Shown piece by piece: positions 1 to 8,536 of a DNA stretch of 64,000 bases. The stretch is from CAZBDU01 sp964490725 (GTDB taxonomy: Bacteria > Spirochaetota > Spirochaetia > SZUA-6 > DRHE01). The stretch lies in assembly GCA_964490725.1 (NCBI GenBank), contig CAZBDU010000015.1, forward strand, positions 1 to 64,000, given 5' to 3'. The first letter of the stretch is position 1, and every line of letters starts with the position of its first letter. Made by a program: the position numbers and the translations under genes. The notes under the pieces were generated by a model, which saw only the letters and a list, made by a program, of their open reading frames with translations, searched no databases and was not told the DNA's origin.

Positions 1-45
1 CTCTTCGGCGGCGCGGCTTTGTATGTTGTTCAGAAGGAGGCGCTC

Positions 46-537
46 ATGAAGATAGGCGTGATGTCGGATTCCCACGACCACCTGGAGAACATCCGCAAGG
101 CGGTCAGAGTCTTCGAGGAGCGCGGTGTGGAGGCGCTGATCCACGGCGGGGATTTCTGCTCGCCCTTCTTCTTTCGGGAAATGGAGCCGCTGAAGGCGCG
201 GCTCAGCGCGATGTATGCGGTGTTCGGGAACAACGACGGGGACCGGGTGCTGCTGACGCGAATGGGTGAAGGGCTGTGCCGCTTCCGGGACGGCGTGCAT
301 GCGTTCGAGCTGGGAGGGTGCAAGATCGTGGTCATGCACTACCCGGACGTGGCCGAGAGCCTCCACCGCTCCGGGGACTTCGACCTGGTGGTCTACGGGC
401 ACAACCACCACGCCCTGGCCGCCGGGGAGAAGCGCCTGCTCCTGAACCCCGGAAGCTGCGCGGGCTACCTGGCCGACCGCGCCAGCGTAGCGGTGGTGGA
501 CACCGAGGCCATGAGCCAGGAGATCGTGACCCTGTAG
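46..537 (+). CDS. YfcE-type metallophosphoesterase
   Basis: This 163-residue protein belongs to the small calcineurin-like phosphodiesterase family (YfcE/MJ0936). Metal-binding motifs appear in the expected order: MSDSHDH at the N-terminus, IHGGDFCS near residue 35, GNND near 65, MHYPD near 102 and YGHNHH near 124. The whole protein is one catalytic domain of normal length with no signal peptide, so it should be cytosolic. Family members hydrolyse phosphodiesters with a dinuclear metal centre; the physiological substrate cannot be told from sequence. The start is the ATG at 46 because AAGGAGG lies six bases upstream; a longer in-frame start at 19 has no comparable site. Its upstream neighbour lies outside the window. 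Confidence 0.9.
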   Translation: MKIGVMSDSHDHLENIRKAVRVFEERGVEALIHGGDFCSPFFFREMEPLKARLSAMYAVFGNNDGDRVLLTRMGEGLCRFRDGVHAFELGGCKIVVMHYPDVAESLHRSGDFDLVVYGHNHHALAAGEKRLLLNPGSCAGYLADRASVAVVDTEAMSQEIVTL

Positions 538-610
538 AGGCGTGAGGGCGGCGCGGCGGGACCCTCTGCGGTCCCGGCTGGCCTCCGCCCTGGCCTCGGG
601 CGGCGCTTTC

Positions 611-619
611 TGCTATCGT
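611..619 (+). promoter_or_regulatory. Extended -10 promoter element of the M42 peptidase gene
   Basis: TGCTATCGT gives an extended -10 (TG-N-TATCGT) about 56 bases before the GTG start at 675. No good -35 is visible, as is common for extended -10 promoters. The same TGCTANNNT pattern precedes several other genes in the window. A small GGGACC/GGTCCC hairpin lies just upstream at 559-576. Confidence 0.4.
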
Positions 620-674
620 TGGCTGCACGGCGCAGCACGCGCCGGAACGCACTCTCTGGACAGGAGCATGGTCC

Positions 675-1781
675 GTGTCAGCCATCGAGGAGATCGACCT
701 GGAGGAGCTGATTCGCACGCAGGAGGAGCTCAGCACGCTGCTGGGCTGCCCCGGCCGCGAGCAGGAGGTGGCGGCGTACCTGGAAGGGCGCCTGGAAGGG
801 CTGGCCGACCGTGTGTGGCGGGACCCCCTGGGAAGCGTTCTGGCGGTTCGGGAGGGCTCCCCGGGCGGGGAGCGCATCCTGCTCAGCGCCCACATGGACG
901 AGGTGGGCTTCATGGTGAGCCACGTGGAGGAGAGCGGCTTCCTGCGGGTGGACGCGCTGGGCGGTTTCGACAGGCGCGTCCTGCCGGCCGCGGCCCTCCA
1001 GTTCCGCGCGGATGACGGGGCCGCGGTGCACGGCGTGGTGGGCAGCATTCCGCTCCACGTGACCGCGCCGGAGCAGCGGGAGCGCGTGCCGGAGATACGC
1101 GACCTGTTCGTGGACGTCGGCGCCCGTTCCGCTGCGGAGGTGGAGGCCCGGGGGCTTCACGTGGGCTCGGTAGGCACCTTCGACACTCCCTTCCGGCGCC
1201 TGTCCGCCGGCCGGTTGCTGGGGAAGGCCTTCGACAACCGCTCCGCCTGCAACGTGCTGCTGCAGGCCCTGCGGCTGCTGGGCGGGGCTGCGCGCGGCGG
1301 CGGAGGGGTCCGGGGCGGAAGCAGCGCGGCGCAGAGTCCCACGGTGATGGCCTGCTTCGCGGTGCAGGAGGAGGCGAGCCACGCGGGGGCCGCGGTGGCC
1401 GCGCGCGCCCTGGAGCCGACGGTGGCCCTGGTGGTGGAGAACACGGTGGCCACCGACGTACCGGACACCCCGCCCCGGCAGGTGATCACCCGCCTGGGCG
1501 GCGGGCCGGCGATCACCGCGGCCGACCGCACCGTGCTGGTGCCGCAGGCCGTGTTGGATCGACTGCGGCGGGCTGCTGGGGCGTACGGTCTTCCCTGGCA
1601 GTGGAAGAAACCGGTGTACGGCGGCACCGACGCCGGACAGATCACCCGCTCCGGGGCGGGCGTGCCTACCGGAGTGGTGTCCGTGCCCTGCCGTTATCTG
1701 CACGGACCGGCGGCGGTGCTGGACGTGGCGGACCTGGCCGACACGGTGCGCCTGGCCGTTGCGTTCTGCATGAGCGAGTAG
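675..1781 (+). CDS. M42 family metallopeptidase (glutamyl aminopeptidase/endoglucanase-like)
   Basis: This 368-residue protein is a cocatalytic-zinc aminopeptidase of family M42. Visible signatures are LLSAHMDEVGF (first metal histidine, about residue 75), GKAFDNRSAC (bridging Asp, about 187), VQEEASHAGA (general base Glu and metal Glu, about 236), YGGTDAG (about 317) and CRYLHGP (last His ligand, about 338). M42 enzymes release N-terminal residues from peptides as large self-compartmentalised dodecamers in the cytosol. The variable loop near residues 205-220 is Gly/Arg-rich and probably an insertion. The GTG at 675 has AGGAG eight bases upstream; the nearby ATG at 668 is out of frame. It runs convergently to the phosphatase gene at 1901. 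Confidence 0.9.
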   Translation: MSAIEEIDLEELIRTQEELSTLLGCPGREQEVAAYLEGRLEGLADRVWRDPLGSVLAVREGSPGGERILLSAHMDEVGFMVSHVEESGFLRVDALGGFDRRVLPAAALQFRADDGAAVHGVVGSIPLHVTAPEQRERVPEIRDLFVDVGARSAAEVEARGLHVGSVGTFDTPFRRLSAGRLLGKAFDNRSACNVLLQALRLLGGAARGGGGVRGGSSAAQSPTVMACFAVQEEASHAGAAVAARALEPTVALVVENTVATDVPDTPPRQVITRLGGGPAITAADRTVLVPQAVLDRLRRAAGAYGLPWQWKKPVYGGTDAGQITRSGAGVPTGVVSVPCRYLHGPAAVLDVADLADTVRLAVAFCMSE

Positions 1782-1900
1782 GGCGGGCGCGGCAGCCGCA
1801 GGCATCGTAGCCGGGCTCGAGGAGGAGCTCACCAGCCCGGGCCCGCCTTGAGCCCCGAACCCCCCGGCAGGACTGCGGGACGGGCGGAGGAGGGGGCGCC

Positions 1901-2767
1901 CTATCGGATCAGGCTGCGCAGCCTGCGCACGGACTCCTGCGTGCGTCCGGCGATCAGCAGCCCCCTGGTCTTCCAGCGGTCGGGGTCCCCGGGATCCAGG
2001 ATCCAGGTCTCCTCCTCGACGCGGGCGCTCACCGCCCTGCCGGAAGCCAGCTCCACCGGCAGCCCGCAGCCCAGCAGCAGCGGCAGGGTTCCGGCGAAGT
2101 CCCACAGCTTCAGACGCGCGATGTAGCCTTCGTAGCGGCCCAGGCACAGGTAGACCAGGGAGAAGACCGCGCTGCCCACGGCCTGCACGGGATTGGCGAG
2201 CTCCACGCGCCCCCGCTTGGCCATCCCCTGGCCGATCCCCACCGGCCGCGTTTCGTCGAACGCCGCCTCTCCCCGGGGCAGGGAGGCCAGGTCGCGCAGG
2301 AGCGAAAGGGTCCCTTCCGGCGTGGCGGCGGCCGGGCCCCACCACACCCGGCCCTTCTCGCTCAGGAACAGCTCCCCGGTGGCCGGCAGCATCACCGCGC
2401 CTTCGCGGACCGTCCCCTGCGAAAGCAGGGCGATCGAGATCCCCCAGGTGGGGATGTGATGAGCGTAGGCGGCGGTGCCGTCGATGGGGTCCACCACCCA
2501 GGCGGTCCGGTTGAGGGCCGCCGTGATGTAGGCCTCACCCCGGCTGGCGATGGTCTCCTCGCCGATGAGATAGGAACCCTCCTCGGGGCGGTCCAGGCTG
2601 GCCGCCAAAAGGCTTTCGATCTGGCGATCCGCCTCCGTGACCAGGGAGCGGTCGCTCTTGACGCTGATGTCCGGGTTTTCGTACAGCCGCATGGCCAAAC
2701 GGCCGCACTCGGCCAGCAGCTCTACGACCCACTGCCGGTCCCAGGACGTCGAGGTCGCTGCGGTCAC
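1901..2767 (-). CDS. Inositol monophosphatase family protein
   Basis: This 288-residue protein has the complete signature of the Mg-dependent, Li-sensitive phosphatase superfamily: GEETIAS (about residue 70), WVVDPIDGTAAY (about 94-105; the usual DGT-x-N has Ala in the last position) and LWDFAGTLPLLLGCG (about 225). These supply the metal-binding Glu and Asp residues. Likely substrates are inositol phosphates, 3'-phosphoadenosine nucleotides or sugar phosphates; sequence alone does not decide. The start is the GTG at 2767, which overlaps the TGA of the upstream transporter gene as GTGA, so the two are probably translationally coupled. Confidence 0.85.
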   Translation of the reverse strand: MTAATSTSWDRQWVVELLAECGRLAMRLYENPDISVKSDRSLVTEADRQIESLLAASLDRPEEGSYLIGEETIASRGEAYITAALNRTAWVVDPIDGTAAYAHHIPTWGISIALLSQGTVREGAVMLPATGELFLSEKGRVWWGPAAATPEGTLSLLRDLASLPRGEAAFDETRPVGIGQGMAKRGRVELANPVQAVGSAVFSLVYLCLGRYEGYIARLKLWDFAGTLPLLLGCGLPVELASGRAVSARVEEETWILDPGDPDRWKTRGLLIAGRTQESVRRLRSLIR

Positions 2768-3744
2768 GAGGCCGCGCCTCGGCGCACCAGCCGGGAGCTG
2801 CGTATGAAGCCGGAGATGAGCAGCTGCCACGGGTGGTAGAACAGCAGTGGGAGGATGGCCACGGTGAGCAGCTCGGGAGCGGAGGCGAAGTAGGTGGTCA
2901 GCAGGGGAATCCCCAGCGCCAGGGTCTTCTGCGGAGCGGTGTACAGGACGGAGATCACGTTCTCCCTGGAGAAGCCGAGCAGCCGCGCACCCAGGTAGGC
3001 AAGCCCCAGGAGCATCAGGAAGGAGACGGCCAGGTAGCCGAAGGGAAGGAGCATCCCCCGCAGGGTACCCAGGAAGCGCGGCTCGGCGGCGCTCTTGGCA
3101 AAGCTGAAGAAGATGATGAACAGCATGAACACGCTGGCCAGCACGGAGAGCACCCGTTTGGGCCGAGCCGCGGGGGCCCCGGCCAGACGGCGCACCAGCT
3201 GGCCCACCACGATGGGCAGCAGCATCATCAGCGCCAGGTCGCGGAAGATCTGGGCGGCCTCCGAAAGCAGAAGCGGACGCTGCGTGCTGCTCAGGAGCAG
3301 GGACAGCAGCAGCGGTGAGAGGAAGATCCCCGCCGCGTTGGCCAGTGAGGCGTTGAACATGGTCCCCACCACGTTGCCTCCGGAGATCTGCGTGAAGATG
3401 ATGCAGCTGGAGATGGTGGTGGGAAGACAGGCCAGGGCGAAGATCCCCACCTGGACGTCGCCTCCCAGCCAGCGTTTCAGGGCGAGGGTGGTCAGAACGA
3501 AATAGGCCGGGGTCACCGCGAAGATGAACAGCTGCGTGAAGATGTGGAGCGGGTAGTCTTTCAGGCCCCGCCCGATGGCCTCGGTGGGCAGGTTCACTCC
3601 GGAGATCAGGAACAGCGCCACGATGAGCGTGGTGCGGGTGATCGATCTGGGGTTGAGCACCGGAGCCGCCCCGGGAAGGAGAAAACCCAGCACCAGAGCG
3701 GTGAGGATCCCCAGGAGGAACCAGTTGCTCTTCAGGAAGCGCAT
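2764..3744 (-). CDS. SBF-like (bile acid:sodium symporter superfamily) membrane protein
   Basis: This 326-residue protein is almost entirely hydrophobic, with about ten transmembrane segments. It matches the SBF-like branch typified by YfeH/SLC10A7: residues about 95-130 read CLPTTISSC then FTQISGGNVVGTMFNAS, the conserved crossover region of that family. Members are presumed sodium-coupled organic anion transporters, but bacterial substrates are mostly unknown. The ATG at 3744 (MRFLKSNW) is chosen because it directly precedes the first membrane helix; a GTG six codons earlier (3762) is the alternative. It is the first gene of a two-gene operon with the inositol-phosphatase homologue and is divergent from the UbiA gene at 3880. 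Confidence 0.8.
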   Translation of the reverse strand: MRFLKSNWFLLGILTALVLGFLLPGAAPVLNPRSITRTTLIVALFLISGVNLPTEAIGRGLKDYPLHIFTQLFIFAVTPAYFVLTTLALKRWLGGDVQVGIFALACLPTTISSCIIFTQISGGNVVGTMFNASLANAAGIFLSPLLLSLLLSSTQRPLLLSEAAQIFRDLALMMLLPIVVGQLVRRLAGAPAARPKRVLSVLASVFMLFIIFFSFAKSAAEPRFLGTLRGMLLPFGYLAVSFLMLLGLAYLGARLLGFSRENVISVLYTAPQKTLALGIPLLTTYFASAPELLTVAILPLLFYHPWQLLISGFIRSSRLVRRGAAS

Positions 3745-3847
3745 GGAGGCCCATCCTATCACGGCGTTTCCCGGCGCGGCAAGGCGGCCCGGAGAGCCGC
3801 GGGAGCGTGGAGCGCTGGGACGACGGCTTTTCTCCGCGGGGGAATCG

Positions 3848-3856
3848 TGCTATGGT
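3848..3856 (+). promoter_or_regulatory. Extended -10 promoter element before the UbiA gene
   Basis: TGCTATGGT is positioned 24 bases before the ATG at 3880, with the ribosome-binding sequence GGAGGGA between them. It matches the TGCTANNNT pattern seen before other genes here. Confidence 0.4.
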
Positions 3857-3879
3857 GCTCGATTGGAGGGAGACTGGTC

Positions 3880-4842
3880 ATGGGATTGCCGGGGAAGGTG
3901 CTGCTGTGGATCAAGGCCTCTCGGGCCCTGTACACGATCACGGTGCTGCTGCCGTGCTGTTTGGGAGCGTTGCTGGCCTGGTACCGTGGCTATCCCTTTG
4001 ACGGGGGGCTGCTGGCCGTGATCCTGGTGGGGATGATGTTCGCCAATATCGGCACCAACTTCACCAACGACTACTTCGACTACCGCTCCGGGGTGGATCG
4101 CATGGACCGGGGAAGGGTCTACAAGCAGGGCGCCGAGGTGCTCTACGAAAGCCCCCCGGAGGAGAGCGGCCCGGCGGAAGGCTACGCCGTCGGCCTGTTC
4201 TCCCCACGGGCGGTTCTGGCTTCGGCGCTGGTGAGCTTCGCGGTCACCCTGGCCGTGGGCGTCTACCTGACGATTCGGGTGGACTGGCGGATTCTGCCGC
4301 TGGGACTGGTCGGCCTGGCGCTGGGCTACTTCTACACCGCGCCTCCCCTGCGCTTCGGCTATCGCGGGTGGGGCGACCTGGTCTGCTTTCTGGGCAGCGG
4401 CCCCTTCCCCGTGCTGGGCACCTACTTCCTGTTCACGAGCACCGTTTCCTGGGCGGCGGCGCTGGCGGGCGTGGTGGTGGGGCTGCTGGTGGACGCGATT
4501 CTCTACATCGGCAACGTTCCCGACGCGGAGGCGGACCGAGCCGTGGGCAAGCGCACGCTGAGCACCTTGCTGGGGCGCCGGGCGGTGCGCCTGCTGGGGC
4601 CGCTGTACTACGGCGCCGCCTTCGGGCTCCTGGTGCTGGGGGTGCTTCTGGGGGTCTTTCCCGTGTGGGCGCTGCTTGCGCTGGCCACCCTGCCGCTGGC
4701 GGTGCGCATCCTGCTTCTCACGGGCAGGCACTACGACAATCTGCCGCGCTTCGCCCCTGCCATCCTGATGACGGTCCAGACCTTCGCCGGTTCCACGGTG
4801 CTGCTGGGGCTCTCCCTGATCATCGCGCGCCTGCTGGCCTGA
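3880..4842 (+). CDS. UbiA/MenA-type prenyltransferase
   Basis: This 320-residue integral membrane protein has about eight to nine predicted helices and both Mg/prenyl-diphosphate motifs: NDYFDYRSGVDR near residue 60 and NVPDAEADR near residue 210, followed by GKRTL. The second motif and overall pattern are closest to MenA/1,4-dihydroxy-2-naphthoate prenyltransferase-type enzymes, so a role in quinone side-chain attachment is plausible but not proven. The start is the ATG at 3880 with GGAGGG seven bases upstream. Its stop is only two bases from the GTG of a second, diverged UbiA-like gene, so the two are co-transcribed. Confidence 0.85.
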   Translation: MGLPGKVLLWIKASRALYTITVLLPCCLGALLAWYRGYPFDGGLLAVILVGMMFANIGTNFTNDYFDYRSGVDRMDRGRVYKQGAEVLYESPPEESGPAEGYAVGLFSPRAVLASALVSFAVTLAVGVYLTIRVDWRILPLGLVGLALGYFYTAPPLRFGYRGWGDLVCFLGSGPFPVLGTYFLFTSTVSWAAALAGVVVGLLVDAILYIGNVPDAEADRAVGKRTLSTLLGRRAVRLLGPLYYGAAFGLLVLGVLLGVFPVWALLALATLPLAVRILLLTGRHYDNLPRFAPAILMTVQTFAGSTVLLGLSLIIARLLA

Positions 4843-4844
4843 CG

Positions 4845-5678
4845 GTGGCCGCATCCCGGTACGCGCGGCTGCTGGCGGTGCTCCGTTCCCGCACGCTGGG
4901 TGCGGTGACCATGCCTGCGCTGGTGGGGGCGGCGTGGAGCGCCCGCCAGGGACGGTTCCATCTGGCGCCCTTTCTGCTCGTGCTGGCCGGACTGGCGGCG
5001 GCGGAGCTCCTCAACCTGTTCGGCATCGACATGCTGCGGCACCTCAAGGGCGATTCGGCGGGCCCCAAGCCCCTGCCCGGAAATCCGGTGGTGGCGCCGC
5101 GGCTCCTGCCGGGGCGGCGCCTTCCGGCGGTGCTGGCGGTGCTGGCCGTGGTGGGGCTGGCGGTGCTGGCCTACTTCGCGGTCACCGTGGGGTGGGGAGT
5201 GCTGGCCCTGCTGGCCTCTGCGGTGGCGATCGGCGGCCTGTACGTCCTCTCGCCTTTTCCCCAGGCCTGCCTGTCCACCTCTTTTCTGCCGCCGCTCCTG
5301 GTGGGAGGAACGGTGCTGGCGGTGAGCGGTGAGCTGAGGTCTGGAGCCTTCCTGGCGGGGCTGCCGGTGGCCCTGATCTCGCTGGGGGTCATCCTGACCT
5401 ACTGCCTGCTGTACGGACGGGAGGGGTCGTACGCCCGCAAGCTGGCCGCCGTGGCCGGGGCCTATCTGCTTGCGGCGGTCTCGGCGGCCGTGTTGGCCGC
5501 CTGGCGGCTGTACCCGCTGCTGGCGCTGGCCACCCTGGCCTCGCCGGCGCTACTGGCCCCCTGGGCCGTGCGGCTGGCCCTGCGGGAGCGCAGGGACCCC
5601 GTCCCGGCCACGGCGGTGGGGGTGCTGATGCACCACCTGTTCTGCGTTCTCCTGGCGGCGTCGGTTCTTCTGGGGTGA
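4845..5678 (+). CDS. Diverged UbiA-like membrane protein
   Basis: This 277-residue protein has the same size class and hydrophobic profile as the preceding prenyltransferase. Residues about 50-75 read NLFGIDMLRHLKGD, aligning with the N-D-x-x-D metal motif of the upstream enzyme but with altered spacing. A convincing second Asp motif is missing. It is either a specialised UbiA-superfamily enzyme or a partner subunit that has lost catalysis. The GTG at 4845 is the first plausible start after the upstream stop. It ends 12 bases before the convergent hydrolase gene. Confidence 0.6.
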   Translation: MAASRYARLLAVLRSRTLGAVTMPALVGAAWSARQGRFHLAPFLLVLAGLAAAELLNLFGIDMLRHLKGDSAGPKPLPGNPVVAPRLLPGRRLPAVLAVLAVVGLAVLAYFAVTVGWGVLALLASAVAIGGLYVLSPFPQACLSTSFLPPLLVGGTVLAVSGELRSGAFLAGLPVALISLGVILTYCLLYGREGSYARKLAAVAGAYLLAAVSAAVLAAWRLYPLLALATLASPALLAPWAVRLALRERRDPVPATAVGVLMHHLFCVLLAASVLLG

Positions 5679-5690
5679 GGGGGGTCGGGC

Positions 5691-6233
5691 CTACTTGACC
5701 AACCTGGAGATGGCCCGGAAGGTGTCGCTTCCCGCGTAGCGGCACAGCTCGAAGAGCAGGGATTCGGAGGTGGTGACCGTGGCCCCTTCGGAGCGCATCC
5801 GCTCCAGCGCCACCTCCTTGTCCTGCGTTCTGCGGGAGGAGACGCAGTCCGCCGCCACCACCGGGCGGTAGCCCAGGGCAGCCAGGTCCACCGCGGTCTG
5901 CAGGACGCACACGTGGGCCTCGATTCCCGCCAGGATCACCTGCCTGCGTCCCGCCGCCGCCAGCCTGGCGGCGAAGCGCTCCTCGTCGCAGCAGCTGAAC
6001 GCGATCTTCTCGATGATCTCCTGGGGGCCGACGGCCTCCTGCAGCAGGGGGATGGTGGGTCCCAGCCCCCTGGTGTACTGCTGCGTGACCAGCAGGGGCA
6101 CTTCCAGGACCCGCAGCCCCGCGAGCAGGATGGGCAGCGTGCGCTCCAGCATCTCGCGTTCGGCCATGTGCGGAAACAGCCGCTCCTGGACGTCCACCAG
6201 GACCAGGATGGCCTCCGATGCCGCGATCCTCAC
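5691..6233 (-). CDS. Isochorismatase-like cysteine hydrolase
   Basis: This 180-residue protein has the isochorismatase/nicotinamidase fold with the full catalytic triad: Asp in LVDVQERLF (about residue 14), Lys in EKIAFSC (about 82) and Cys in HVCVLQTA (about 117). The sequence resembles the YcaC-like subgroup of amide or imide hydrolases more than true isochorismatases. The GTG start at 6233 overlaps the TGA of the upstream phosphoesterase gene as GTGA; a second GTG one codon earlier is possible. Substrate unknown. Confidence 0.85.
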   Translation of the reverse strand: MRIAASEAILVLVDVQERLFPHMAEREMLERTLPILLAGLRVLEVPLLVTQQYTRGLGPTIPLLQEAVGPQEIIEKIAFSCCDEERFAARLAAAGRRQVILAGIEAHVCVLQTAVDLAALGYRPVVAADCVSSRRTQDKEVALERMRSEGATVTTSESLLFELCRYAGSDTFRAISRLVK

Positions 6234-7222
6234 CACAGCTCCCTTGCGGCGGTGGAACGGGGCGCGCCGCTTTCGGGCTGCCCTCGCGCCGCTGCGGCCC
6301 CGCTGTTCGATCCCTCCGCGGCGCCGCTTCCGGCAGGAGCCGGCCCGGGACCGCTGGCCTGCCCGCCCTGCGGCGCTGCTCCGGCCGCACCCTCGCCTCC
6401 AGCCTCCCGGGAGACGGCCTCCCGGGCCGGCGCCTCATCCTTTGCCTGCGGCTCCCGGGGGGAGGGGTCGAAGCGGACGGTGCGCACCGCCAGCGTGCCC
6501 TCCTGCACGTCGATGAGGTTGAAGCCGGGCCACTCCTGGGCAAGCTCAGCCTTGTTGGCGTCCGCGTTGGCGCTGAACTGCCAGGATACGGCAGGGGAGG
6601 CGGCCACCAGAACGCCCCGCTGGCTTCCGGTGAGCTGGAAATGGGTGTGGGCCACGAACACCCCCAGCACGTTGCTGGAGTGGGGAGGAAGAACGGCCCA
6701 GAAGTCCTCGGCGTTCTGGAGGCCGATCTTGTCGAGCCAGGCCACTCCGGTGGGCACCGGAGGGTGGTGCATGAAGATCAGCACCCGCCTGAAGCGGTTC
6801 GCGTACAGGTCCTGGTTGAGCCACAGCAGCTGCTCTTCCCCCAGCCGGCCAAAGCCCTTGCCCGTGGCGGAGGAGTAGAGCATCACCAGGTGCAGGTCCC
6901 GCCAGTCCAGGGAGTAGTAGCCCGGGAAGCCGGTCGGCGCTCCCAGCGCCGCGGTCTTGCGGAAGTGCGCCAGGTCGTCGTGGTTGCCCAGCACGGCGTG
7001 CACCGGCACCCCCAGATCGCGGAACTGCTCGTTCATCACCTCGTAGCTGGTGCGCTCGCCTTCCTCCAGCATGTCTCCGCCCAGGACCACCAGGTCGGCG
7101 GGGGGACGTTGGGCGCGCAGCGCCTCCACCGCCAGCTGGAGATGGCGGTGCGGCTCCACACCGTTGGAGCGCCTGCCCCGGGTGTGGGGAAGATGGAAAT
7201 CGGAAAGGTGTGCAATGCGCAT
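6230..7222 (-). CDS. Metallophosphoesterase with low-complexity C-terminal tail
   Basis: This 330-residue protein begins with a calcineurin-like phosphoesterase domain (about residues 1-245): AHLSDFHLPH, VLGGDMLEEGE (about 43), LGNHDD (about 78), MHHPPVP (about 140) and AHTHFQL (about 180; the usual Gly of GHxH is Ala). The last 80 or so residues are an Ala/Gly/Pro/Glu-rich tail without predicted fold. There is no signal peptide. The start is the ATG at 7222, with GAGG eight bases upstream; a longer frame to 7330 has no supporting site. Substrate unknown, possibly a cyclic nucleotide or other phosphodiester. Confidence 0.85.
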   Translation of the reverse strand: MRIAHLSDFHLPHTRGRRSNGVEPHRHLQLAVEALRAQRPPADLVVLGGDMLEEGERTSYEVMNEQFRDLGVPVHAVLGNHDDLAHFRKTAALGAPTGFPGYYSLDWRDLHLVMLYSSATGKGFGRLGEEQLLWLNQDLYANRFRRVLIFMHHPPVPTGVAWLDKIGLQNAEDFWAVLPPHSSNVLGVFVAHTHFQLTGSQRGVLVAASPAVSWQFSANADANKAELAQEWPGFNLIDVQEGTLAVRTVRFDPSPREPQAKDEAPAREAVSREAGGEGAAGAAPQGGQASGPGPAPAGSGAAEGSNSGAAAARGQPESGAPRSTAARELW

Positions 7223-7277
7223 GAAGCCGGTCCTCAAGTTTGTGCGGGGCCCCCGTGGACTCTGCCCGCGGGTCATT

Positions 7278-8486
7278 CTACCGGGAAGAAGGTGTTTTGG
7301 CCAGCCGGCCCCCCGGCGGCCGGAGGGCACGCAGGATGCGGGCCAGACCGTCGCTCAGAGTTGCCCGCGGACAGGCGATGTTGATGCGCTGGAAGCCGGC
7401 GCCGCCGGTCCCGAACATCGGACCCTCGTCGAGCCATACCCCGGCCTCCAGGAGACGCCGCTTCAGCTCTTCGTCGGAGACCTTCAGGGCGCGCAGGTCG
7501 AGCCAGGGCAGGTAGGTCCCCTCCAGGGGCAGGGCATGCACCGCCGGAAGCTCTGCGGAGAGGGTCCGGCGGAGAAAGCGGTCGTTCTCCTGGAGGTAGG
7601 CCAGGAGGGCCTCCAGCCAGGGCTCCCCGTCCCGGTGGGCCGCCTCCACGGCGACGGCCCCAAAGGCCGGCGCGAGGCCGGACCAGACGCGGCGCTGCGC
7701 CTCCCGGTAGCGCTTCCTCAAGCTCCGGTCCGGGATGATCGCGAAGGAGCCCGCCACGCCGGCCAGGTTGAAGGTCTTGGTGGTGGACACGCAGGTCACC
7801 GTGCGGCCCGCCACCGCCTCTCCCAGGGAGGCGGTTGGTCTGTGCCTGCGGCCGGGAAACACCAGGTCGTGATGGATCTCGTCGGAGATGAGAAGCAGGT
7901 TCCGCCTGAGGCAGAGATCCGCCAGGGCGGCCAGCTCCTCCTGGCTCCACACACGGCCCACCGGGTTGTGGGGGCTGCAGAGGACGAGGAGCTTCGTCCG
8001 TGCATCCACGGCGGCCTCGAGCTGCTCCAGATCCATGGTGTAGCGGTCCCCATCCAGGCGGAGGGGGTTTTCCACCACCCGGCGCCCGTTGCGGAGGATC
8101 GACTCCCGAAAGGGGTAGTACACCGGCGGCTGGATCACCACCCCGTCGCCGAGAGCGGTGAACGCCTGGAGGGCCAGGTTCACCGACGGCATCACCCCGG
8201 GGGCGCTCACCACCCACTCCCGCCTGACCTGCCACCGGTGGCGTCGTTCCAGCCAGGCCAGCAGCCCCTGGTAGCAGGACTCGGGCAGCTCGGTGTAGCC
8301 GAAGATCCCGTGCTCGGCCCGGCGGCGCAGCGCCTCCACCACCTCGGGCGGGGAGAGGAAGTCCATGTCGGCCACCCACATGGGCAGCAGCTCGGTGTGC
8401 CCGGTGTAGCGCTGGCTGTAGTCCCACTTGGTGGAGCTGGTACCGTGCCGGTCCACCACGCGGTCGAAGTCGTAGGGCCCGCTCAT
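7278..8486 (-). CDS. PatB/MalY-type PLP C-S lyase (aminotransferase fold)
   Basis: This 402-residue fold-type I PLP enzyme carries MalY/PatB-specific signatures: WDYSQRY, LPMWVADMDF (about residues 34-43), GIFGYTELPE, SAPGVMPSVN, LCSPHNPVGRVW, and the PLP lysine in STTKTFNLAG (about 230-240). Family members cleave cystathionine, cysteine or other S-conjugates to pyruvate, ammonia and a thiol; some also regulate transcription. It sits 50 bases downstream of a Gfo/Idh/MocA dehydrogenase and 55 bases upstream of the phosphoesterase gene, so 9586 to 5691 may be a single transcription unit. Confidence 0.9.
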   Translation of the reverse strand: MSGPYDFDRVVDRHGTSSTKWDYSQRYTGHTELLPMWVADMDFLSPPEVVEALRRRAEHGIFGYTELPESCYQGLLAWLERRHRWQVRREWVVSAPGVMPSVNLALQAFTALGDGVVIQPPVYYPFRESILRNGRRVVENPLRLDGDRYTMDLEQLEAAVDARTKLLVLCSPHNPVGRVWSQEELAALADLCLRRNLLLISDEIHHDLVFPGRRHRPTASLGEAVAGRTVTCVSTTKTFNLAGVAGSFAIIPDRSLRKRYREAQRRVWSGLAPAFGAVAVEAAHRDGEPWLEALLAYLQENDRFLRRTLSAELPAVHALPLEGTYLPWLDLRALKVSDEELKRRLLEAGVWLDEGPMFGTGGAGFQRINIACPRATLSDGLARILRALRPPGGRLAKTPSSR

Positions 8487-8536
8487 GCCGCCGGACCCGC
8501 CGCGGTGCGAAGGCTCATGGGCCCCAAAAGGCCGCT

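Noticed and set aside
1805..1860. Bidirectional terminator between the M42 and inositol-phosphatase genes
   Set aside because: CCGGGCT/AGCCCGG can pair, but the loop is long and there is no T-tract in either direction; too weak to call.
678..2345. Long minus-strand frame opposite the M42 peptidase (and many similar long frames throughout)
   Set aside because: High GC content creates long spurious frames. These are Arg/Pro/Gly/Ala-rich, lack family motifs and lie opposite or out of frame with well-supported genes.
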